Shown: positions 56,281 to 64,000 of the stretch, piece by piece
How the letters are laid out: each line of letters opens with the position of its first letter
Position numbering within the stretch: position 1 is the stretch's first letter
Assembly (NCBI RefSeq): GCF_037126465.1
Contig: NC_088209.1
Span: 5,783,947 to 5,847,946, forward strand
From: Ornithodoros turicata
Lineage: Eukaryota > Arthropoda > Arachnida > Ixodida > Argasidae
Direction of reading: 5' to 3'
DNA: 64,000 nucleotides
Notes under the pieces: generated by a model
The model's database searches: none
Told to the model about the DNA's origin: nothing
Seen by the model: the letters and a program-made list of their open reading frames with translations, nothing else
Position numbers and translations under genes: made by a program

Positions 56281-58801
56281 CAAAATTTCTCACTTCACAA
56301 CAGAACCTTATGATGATCTTAACAGCTCACCTCTTCGCCAGGACTCCCTGGGCAGCAACATCCTATTAGCCATGTTGTTGTTTTTCTTTTTCGGAATCTT
56401 TCGTGCAGCCACATACCATGCCTGGAATGGAAAACCAGCTATAAATAACAGTGTATTTGAATGACTTCTTCTTGAAGTATTTATTCTAATCAGATATGCT
56501 TTGTGCCCACTATGGTGCGCGAAGGCACATAAGTACAACATTTGCAGACGTTCGACGTAAGCAGTTCTTGGAGATCAATTCAAGTACGCCGACTTGCGCT
56601 TTTATTTTTGAAGAAATACGACGACAAATTTTAACAAATGAAATATGGCTCACAATGATACGAGTAAATGCTGCTGTACGGTGATGCATTATCGGTACCT
56701 TATCGTCTTCGAATAAATTTGTTGTTCCTAAACGCGCAACCAACTAGAAACGGCGCAAACCTACGAACGGATACCGAGTTACATCCATTACAGGCACTTC
56801 AGCTGTTTTGATTAATTTAAATTACTCTTATGAGAATCCAACTATGTGTGGACAGCACACTACTAAGACAGGCAATCTACGAAAGCATTACTCACCAGAA
56901 TTCCTGCTTGACTTGGTCTTGGTCAACACTGCGCGATATACGTTGGGGCTGTGGCAATTCATTCAACTCGATTTTTACCGGAACAACAGGCGCTGCTCGA
57001 AAGACAACGACGGAAAATAGAGAGCCGCTATAAAGTCCGCTAATTTGCACATTACAGCACTACAAAGCGATATATGAACACATCGTAAACAGCAACCACT
57101 CGCTCACACACACAAGAAACGAGGTACCCAACGTTGCTAGACACCATCCGAACTCCGAAGTGAGAGTAGCAAAACAACAAGATATCAAAACACGAAAGGA
57201 AGAGTATTGATCCCCCCTCCTTCTATAGCATGCAAAACGTGATTTGCGCTGAGATGAACATATATGTTCATGACGCGAGTAATTTTCACTTTTCACTGAT
57301 CCAAAGGAGGTCACGTGGGATTGCTCGACGTTTGCGAAATCAACAATGAAAATGGCGAAACGAAACTTGTGAATCGTGCATTTGCTCTTCATGGTAGCTG
57401 CCAAAAAATCGAATCAAACTTATGGGACACTGGATTACAGGTATGTTGGCATCTTTTTCATTCCTGCATATCATTACACTATGCGTGAATACATAGTGTC
57501 ATGTCATGGGTGTCATGTCTCACGATGCTGGGGAAGTAGTTGCAAGGGGAAGTGTGCATGGTTCTAGACTTTTAATTTTTGATCGCGTAATCGAAATATC
57601 GGCACCTCTCGCATTGTGGCTTGCATGTGACCAACCAAGTGCTGTTCCCTTACTAGCGCTTCCTACAAACGACAAAACGAAACATGTGGGAATGTATATT
57701 TTTGATTACTCATATGTAACAAGAAAATGTATCGTTTTCAGGTTGCTGCCACTACTCCATGTGCCCGCAATTGTCTTGCGTGTATGATTACACTAACGGC
57801 GTCGCCCACCACGGCGGAAGTGTTTTGCGTACACGCGTTTCAGCATGAAGCCTGCAGGTAACATCTGATGTTTACCCTTCGGATATTCTGAATTTACATA
57901 TTGTAGCTTAGAAGAACTCCGAATGCCCAGAGTGACACACACTTTTAACATTGTGACATCAGTGCAATGGCATAAGCTCTAATGTAGTGCCCCACGAAAA
58001 TGAACAAGGGGTAGTGGTTTATCCAGAATCCCAAGCACGAGAAGGGTGTTGGAAAAAATTGTTGGAATAGTTACGTCATTACAGCTTAACATATCATTAC
58101 AGACATATCTGAAGCTGAAATCGCAAGGGCACCCCCTGTAGGGGGTGCACAGGCAAAAAAGTTAGGGGGGGTCTGGATAAAGCACTGACGAGGGGGACTC
58201 CTCCACCCCATGTCAAGCCTCATAAAACACCTCCTGAAATAGTTTCCTGGCTATGCAGCTGCATTGTTATGACGTAATTGTCATTGTTGTCCATAATTCT
58301 TGAATATGTTTCGAATATATGAAAAAAAAAAAGTCTGCTTGACAGCATATGTCTTATAGTCATCATCAAACAAGAGCATATGTCATTTTGTTCAGTGGCT
58401 TATGTACTTTTTTGTAAATTTCAGGTGGACGTAAATTGTAGAAGGCAGCTAGTGGGGGAGAAGATCATGGTCATAGGTCATGTGACTCCTGGAGCTCCCA
58501 GTGGGTTCCCTTGTGGAGTACTTTTCAGAACACACACACACACACAGTTTGCTCACAGAACCAACGAGTAGGATGTTGCTTGAATACTGAGAGAAAATGG
58601 CGTAACACATACAAATATCGTGTGACACATATGACAATAGAAACATTTTTCACGAGGGATGCATGAAACACTGTCGTAATATTGTGTGCATGAACCATTG
58701 TGTGTGACACAAGCCCTGGGGGCACACCGCCTCGGACACATTTTGGGAAGCATAAAACACGGTATATACAGAGCTACTATGGTGGATGCTTCTTTTTTCT
58801 T

Positions 58802-58964
58802 TTTGGCCGTTATGAGACATCTTCGGCCGTAATGAGACTACCTTCGGCCGTATTGAGACTTTGGCCGTAACGAGACACTTGGGGATTAAAGGATTTTCGG
58901 CCGTAATGAGACTTTCGGCCGTAATGAGACTTCGGCCGTAATGAGACTCGGGCCGTAATGAGAT
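58802..58964. repeat. Right unit array of the foldback-like element
   Basis: Mirror of the left array: eight GGCCGTAATGAGA-type units, with the complementary 19-nt spacer at about 58883-58901. Confidence 0.85.
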
Positions 58965-59423
58965 GTTACCATTTCTTGTGCCAATCCCAGGGCTTGTAAT
59001 CCTACCTTCCACTCCTCCATTTTGCTTCGACCCCTTTCTAAACTATGGGATCCACGACATCATGACAGCGCATGACTACGAAAATGCGCATGGTGATACG
59101 ACATGACTAGCGCCGCGTGTGGTAAATCGATACGCTTTAATTTCTGCGCGCAATATAACTAGGAAATAGACTAGCCTAGTGACAATGCACTGCCAAATGA
59201 AAGATGATACTAGTGATCACTCGTACATGTATAACGATAATTCGTAGCTCTACGCCGTCAGACAACTGTCATCATCGAGCCACAACGCTGGGTCGATGGA
59301 TTAGCATTACCTAACAGGAAAGTTGCTGGAGCACCAGCACCCAAAGAGAAATCAGTCCGGAGAACCGACTGACAGGCCGACCATGAACAAATGAACGCAA
59401 TGTACTTGTACCACGATGGAACC

Positions 59424-59590
59424 AGGGCCGGATTTAAGGGGGGCGGGGCGACTGCCCCCCCCCCCCCCCATACGGCTGTGTTCCCTATGTAAAAACCCTA
59501 TCTCATGGATGATGCTGTGCCGCAAAACACGAAATTTCCTTAAGACCCCCCCCCCCCCCCCCCCCCCCATGACAGACCCTTAAAACCGTC
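59424..59590. repeat. hAT-type MITE relic with long C runs
   Basis: Starts CCAGGGCCGGATTTAAGG, like other CAGGGGCGGAT hAT ends, and holds C runs at about 59454-59469 and 59546-59568. The right end (ACCCTTAAAACCG) is a plausible decayed inverse. The C runs may be misassembled. Confidence 0.45.
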
Positions 59591-59599
59591 TTAGGATGG

Positions 59600-61329
59600 A
59601 ACCAACTCATTCTGAACAGAGCAATCTGAAATGTACCGCAACTCTCTTATACCACAACTCTCTTATCTGCACAACCTCCCCAAACTCAGCACGTTATAGA
59701 ACGAGTGATGCTTACGTCACTCCGTGACGTATACAGTCCGCCGCAGGTAGCGCCGCGGCGTGTGCGTATAGCCAACGCCACCTCGATGCAGGAGGCCTGC
59801 TTACTGCCTCATCTCCCTTCTTCGTTACGTGGACATATAAAGTTAAAATTCGTTCAGCGAATTCAACAATTCGCAAATGATTGCACCTAACTTAGAACCT
59901 GTAGACCTGAACCTGAGGGCTATAGAACCGGTTCCAAGAGAAAGGGTTCCAGCAGCAGGTTATGCACCTGCTTGTCCGTGCTCTTTCACTTCTGTCCAAC
60001 TGAATCTGTAATCTGAAAAGGCGCGACACGCTTTCTAGAAAATCAGTCTTGAGAAAGGTATACGCTTGAGTGACGTGACGTCACAATTAAGAGTTAGCCA
60101 ATCACGACGCTCCTTCAGCGGCCGTAGATATGGAAGCGAGCCGCCGTCAGCCAAATGAGGCCACCATACGTAACGTCGACTGTAAGACACCCAGCAGACC
60201 AATCGATTTTCTGGGTGGTTTCCCAAGAGTTTGGACGCGAGCTTTAATGAGATCAAGTTTGTTGTGTATCCAAGAAGTTTCGCCATTTTGTGTAAAGTGG
60301 CTTTTTTAAGTGTTGCCCTCATCTCTCGCTGAGGTACTTGAAATGATCTTTACTCCGTGTGAAATACCTCAGCGAGACGTAACATATAACACGAATTATA
60401 GTACCTTGGTACTCCATTTCGGAAAGTGAAAACAGAGAGGAAATTTTCCCGAAGAACCCGTCACAAAATATTTTTCAGGCTACTGTACTGGCCCACTAAG
60501 AAGGCGATGCCGTCGTTTCTGCTTCTATTTTTGCATGTTGACATCCTTCCTGGAATTCCGAAACTAACATTGAAAGGACCACGTTAAGGCAACGACAGGA
60601 AGCCCCGTCCTGGAATTCCTTGTCCCTGATAGCCTGACAGCAACGAGCTATAAACGACGCCATATGGCTAAGCCCCCCATTGCAGTTCCGCTTTTGGGGG
60701 CTCCTGTTGTTTCCCGGTGCACAGTCATGTCCTGTATCGTCAGCGTCCATAGACCTACTTAACTTCGATACTCTATTCCAGTTACTCCATCTTAAATAAA
60801 AATATTAACTTGGTACCTTACAAATATTTTCAAATGCCAGTATTTAACATCTTAACTTGTGGCAGTTACTGTATTAACTTTCATTTACTTTTTCGGCAAG
60901 ATTGAGAAATAAATAACTTCGTCCGTTTCCGTTGGCTGCTTTGCCACTTACATGTGTATATAGCGCGTTCATCTGAGATATTCCGGGGGTACGTCCGTCT
61001 GTCTCTGGCGTTGCCTGCAGAAATGGGCGATGTTGATAAGACGGGACAATGTTTTAGCCTCAAGTGCACGTTGGTGAGTGATTGAGGTTTATCGAAACCA
61101 GGGGAGGGACCGGTGTTTCATGGAGTTTTCATGGAGTGAGCGAGCCGGACTACAGACGTTGACAATACAGACGCACCGTTGATTATAAAGCAGTAGATGA
61201 ATTTTAGATGCTACACGCCCAGTTACGTTAGCTCTTCCTATAAGCACAGCATGGGTATTCCTTATCGGGCGAGGTGTCCGTCGGGGAGGTGGAGATATAT
61301 CACATTATTATTATTATTACATTAAAAAA
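59600..61329. other. No gene recognised; one hairpin
   Basis: Apart from a 13-bp inverted repeat (TCTCGCTGAGGTA, 60324-60336, and its inverse, 60365-60377) I saw nothing supportable. Confidence 0.35.
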
Positions 61330-61650
61330 AGATATCATTCAAACTAGAACGGGTACAGAAGAAGGCTGTCAGGTTTATTTAACAAATATGCTAGGAGCGA
61401 CTGTCCGTCTCTTTTACTCGAGCAAAACAATATTTCCACACTGGAAGCACGGAGAAAATTACTTAGGCTGTTACTTTTGTGCAAATCAATGACTGGAAGA
61501 GTTAATTTAGAACTCAAAGATTGCGTGGGACCTCTCACAACAAGAAGGACGCGAAACAGTCAGCGTGTACACTTGTTAGAACCAATTTTCGCGAGAACAG
61601 ATGGATTCAAGTACAGTTTTTTTCCCTCGTACAGTAACAGATTGGAACCA
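61330..61650 (+). pseudogene. LINE 3' end, first part (C-terminus of ORF2)
   Basis: The + strand encodes the C-terminal tail of a jockey/CR1-type LINE ORF2. An LERVQKKAVRFI start is followed, after a small frame change, by a helix-rich segment and FARTDGFKYSFFPSYSNRLEP. The reading stops at 61650 where the foldback and SINE are inserted, and resumes at 62106. Confidence 0.7.
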
Positions 61651-61812
61651 TACACTCTTAAAAATGAACTTCCCCACATAGCACGCTCCTAGCCAACCGT
61701 CATCCCGAATGACAACGTTCTCGCACCCGATTTGTTGAAAACGTTGTCATTCGGGATGATGGTTGGCTAGGAGTGTGCTATGTGGGGAAGTTCATATGTG
61801 GGGAAGAGTGTA
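61651..61812. mobile_element. Short GAACTTCACCGCATAGCAC-family foldback MITE
   Basis: The 162-bp palindrome starts TACACTCTTAAAAATGAACTT (first 20: TACACTCTTAAAAATGAACT) and ends GGGGAAGAGTGTA. Most of the centre seen in other copies is deleted, and the arms meet at AACGTTGTCATTCGGGATGA. It sits at the 5' edge of the SINE. Confidence 0.75.
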
Positions 61813-62105
61813 CCAGCGGCATGGCCGAGTGGATTAAGGCGTCTCGCTCGTTGGTGTCGTGCTGAAGACTGGGAGGTGGTGGGTTTGAATCCTACCACCG
61901 GTTGTGCTGTCTCAGGTTTTCCCTGGGTTTTCCGAAGACTTTTCCAGACGAATGTCGGCACAGTTCCCCTTGAAGTCGGCCCAGAAGGCGCACTAACCCC
62001 CTGTCCCCCACTCCTTCCTGCTGTCCTCTCTCCATCTGTCCTCATCTTTACGCCGCTCATAGCCACAGTTGCTTCGCGGCGCTAACACGAAAGGAAAAAA
62101 GAAAA
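61812..62105 (+). repeat. tRNA-derived SINE (tick type), well preserved
   Basis: The A box is TGGCCGAGTGG (61822-61832) and the B box GGTTTGAATCC (61882-61892). It has the standard body, the GCCACAGTTGCTTCGCGGCG end and an A-rich tail. The 11-bp target duplication AGATTGGAACC lies at 61639-61649 and 62106-62116. The left copy is separated from the SINE by the foldback MITE. The tRNA part resembles a Leu/Ser-type tRNA head. Confidence 0.88.
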
Positions 62106-62505
62106 AGATTGGAACCTTTCAGTGCATTTGATTCTGACAACTTCGTGAAAGAGTTGGAACATTCTTTATTGTGACTTTTTTTCCCGTCTTCTTGCAATTC
62201 TGTACATGCGCATATCACTTGTATTGCTTGGTGGTGTATATGCACCACGGTCTCCGTCACCCTTTGGGACATCAACAGGCCTCTCCACCCTGCTTTGATT
62301 ATCGGAATCCTCATCTCCATGCACCATCATCTATCTATGGGGCAGCGCCCAGCCTGATGGCCGGCATCGGCCCCATATCGTCATCGTATCTTTATTTGTG
62401 TGTTGTATTATTACTACAACTGTGTTATGTGTTGTACTATTTGTATTACGTGTATTGCCTCTCCTGCTTGGGTCATGTTGACCCGCAGTATTAATAAAAT
62501 AATAT
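62106..62505 (+). pseudogene. LINE 3' end, second part
   Basis: The frame continues from 61650 as a short acidic/hydrophobic tail ending in TGA-type stop near 62174. A 3' UTR follows, ending near an AATAAAATAAT run at about 62494-62503. This is the usual 3' end of such LINEs. Confidence 0.6.
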
Positions 62506-63956
62506 CGTGGGGAAAGGAGGGTGCTCGAACGAGAATCCGTTTTTATCTCCACTTTGCACGTGTTCGACAAAAATTTATCTTGAAAGTAACGAGTAACTTT
62601 TTCGAGTAATCAGCATTGTGCTCAGATATTTTTCAGTGTTCAGTATTTACTCTACTTGGTTACTTTTTGACTGGTACTCAGTAACTTGTAACTTAAGTAC
62701 TTCCTACGAGTATCTTGTACAAGAATGTCGTCGTCACTTCGGTCTGGACGCGTTATCTTTCGTACAAATATCCTCTACACACGCGACGCCGCGTCCATTT
62801 CATCAGTTGCAGCGTACGTTGTTCCAGCAAAAATAGAAAGGAGACGAACCATTTCCTCTGGCTTGAAAAGAAACAAGAAAAAAAAAAAAAGAAGAAAAGA
62901 AGCAAGAATATATACTTTGCTCAGAGTGGGAAGCCATCTCGCAAAAAGAAAAGAGGTGGGGCTTGTTCGCGTATAGGGACTTTGTGTCTTCGGATTTTAT
63001 GTTTCTTAAAAATCGGGTATTATTTCGAGAGCCAGGAAACAGGGTGAAATCGGGTGATATCGGCTGGAATAGTAGATTTTCGTGTGAAAGAAGAAAAGAG
63101 AGAGAGAGAGAGAAGAAGAAGAAAGCTCTTCGCGCACTTTAGATGAACGCAAGATGTGCAACAGCTGTCTGAGTGTCCAAAGTGCTCAGCGGTCTCCAGT
63201 ATACCAGTATTGGCGTCTAAATTGGCAGTTTGCCAGCTTTGCTTTCGGGCTTTACGTGAAGCGATTATTATGCAAATCGGGGGTAAACGCGGTCTTTACT
63301 CTAATACACAGTGTCCTACTTATTCGCTACGAAGTTACACCAGTTACCTGCAAACATTCGAAGGAATAGATCGATCCCTTACTTTTTCTGATACGCACTT
63401 ACGGCGGAACACGAAGGGGCATTTCCCAGCTTGAGGAAGAAAAACAGTTCGGTAATAACGTCACCAAATGGTTGGCAGCGTAGAACGTAAAACCAGAAGG
63501 GAACATTCCGACAGCTATACCAAGGCCATCGGGGCCTGCTTTCCGGTGTGAGTCAGTAGCTTGTGCAACAGCTTCGTGAATGAGCCAGCTGAGAAAGCGT
63601 GCGTCGATCGTTTTGTTTCCACACTGCGAGAATCGTCCATTGTCTAGCTTCTAAGTAGCTGCTTCAATGGGGCAACAAAGAGAGTGCTGTACCATCTCCA
63701 CGCATGCACACACACATAGATGAGATGATGATGTGGTGCATCTCCATGGAAAGGAGCGTGTTCCATGTTCTTTCACGCATCGTTCTTTTGTCTAAGCTGT
63801 GAGCTTCATCGCAACATTTGCTGTTCATTAAATTACTTTCGCCAGTGGGGTCGCCACGAGAAACCCCTATACTCATCCTCACCGAAATAGAGTGTCGTTA
63901 ACTACTGTCAGTGGCGTCACTTGGGGATCGCTGTAAGAACCGGCTGACGCGCCACA
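62506..63956. other. No gene recognised
   Basis: It contains poly-A/GAA and (GA)n runs (62878-62905, 63096-63125). Degenerate 'GTAACTTTTTCGAGTAA' motifs at 62585-62710 could be a hAT-type subterminal region. Confidence 0.35.
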
Positions 63957-64000
63957 CCAACAACAACAACAACATAGATGAATGATGATGATGATGATGA
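63957..64000. repeat. Microsatellites (CAA)n and (GAT)n
   Basis: A (CAA)n run at 63957-63973 is followed by a (GAT/ATG)n run from 63981 to the window end. The run may continue beyond it. Confidence 0.85.

Larger units (their letters stand above)
55352..58964. mobile_element. Foldback-like element with GGCCGTAATGAGAC-array inverted repeats
   Basis: This 3.6-kb element has ends that are mirror-image arrays of a 13-bp unit (TCTCATTACGGCC on the left). Each end has eight units. The same 19-nt spacer (TAATCCTTTAATCCCCAAG) lies between the fourth and fifth unit from outside on both sides. No transposase or other protein was recognised in the 3.3-kb interior. No target duplication was clear. The layout recalls Drosophila Foldback/Galileo elements, but the sequence does not assign it to a superfamily. 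Confidence 0.7.

Noticed and set aside
58137..58156. GCACCCCCTGTAGGGGGTGC palindrome as a regulatory operator
   Set aside because: It is a short palindrome inside a mobile element with no adjacent gene. Nothing supports a regulatory role.

Overview
The window is eukaryotic nuclear DNA, most likely from a tick (Acari: Ixodida). The evidence is spliced host exons with GT/AG borders, AATAAA signals, and very dense transposable elements of animal types. Two tRNA-derived SINE copies (4141 and 61812) end in a 3' module, GCCACAGTTGCTTCGCGGC, that I associate from memory with tick transcripts; no search was run. Only two host genes could be identified with confidence. Almost everything else is repeat-derived.

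Region by region. 1-4.6 kb: a decayed Tigger/pogo element, a TTAA-flanked MITE and a SINE. 4.6-17.0 kb: the C-terminal half of PPAN/Peter Pan (SSF1 family, 60S ribosome biogenesis) in four exons on the + strand. Its first visible intron holds a 5.05-kb Ty3/gypsy element in antisense, with paired 198-bp LTRs and a 4-bp target duplication. The introns also carry a TA-flanked MITE and a hAT-like MITE with a perfect 8-bp duplication. 17.7-24 kb: a snapback element, several hAT-type MITEs (two with perfect 8-bp target duplications) and tRNA-like foldback elements. 24.57-26.36 kb: an intronless minus-strand PARPBP/PARI gene (PCNA-interacting anti-recombinase) ending in a canonical PIP box.

28-41 kb: mostly snapback/palindromic elements, LINE fragments and a nested 2.5-kb inverted structure. 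41.16-45.05 kb: a Mutator-like (MULE) DNA transposon with an intact 484-aa FLYWCH plus MULE transposase. It is bounded by inverted 15-bp minisatellites. The same flanking sequence occurs again, inverted and without the transposon, at 52.06-52.80 kb. 45.5-47.3 kb: LINE remnants (reverse transcriptase and RNase H). 48-51 kb: five snapback or TIR elements. 55.35-58.96 kb: a second element whose long terminal inverted repeats are arrays of a GGCCGTAATGAGAC-type unit, with no recognisable protein inside. 61.3-62.5 kb: a LINE 3' end interrupted by a SINE, which is itself interrupted by a foldback MITE.

The two host genes are unrelated in function (ribosome assembly versus control of recombination at PCNA), and nothing suggests they work together. 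The main biology here is DNA-transposon evolution. Several unrelated families share a snapback architecture, and two of them have tandem-repeat terminal inverted repeats like Drosophila Foldback/Galileo elements.
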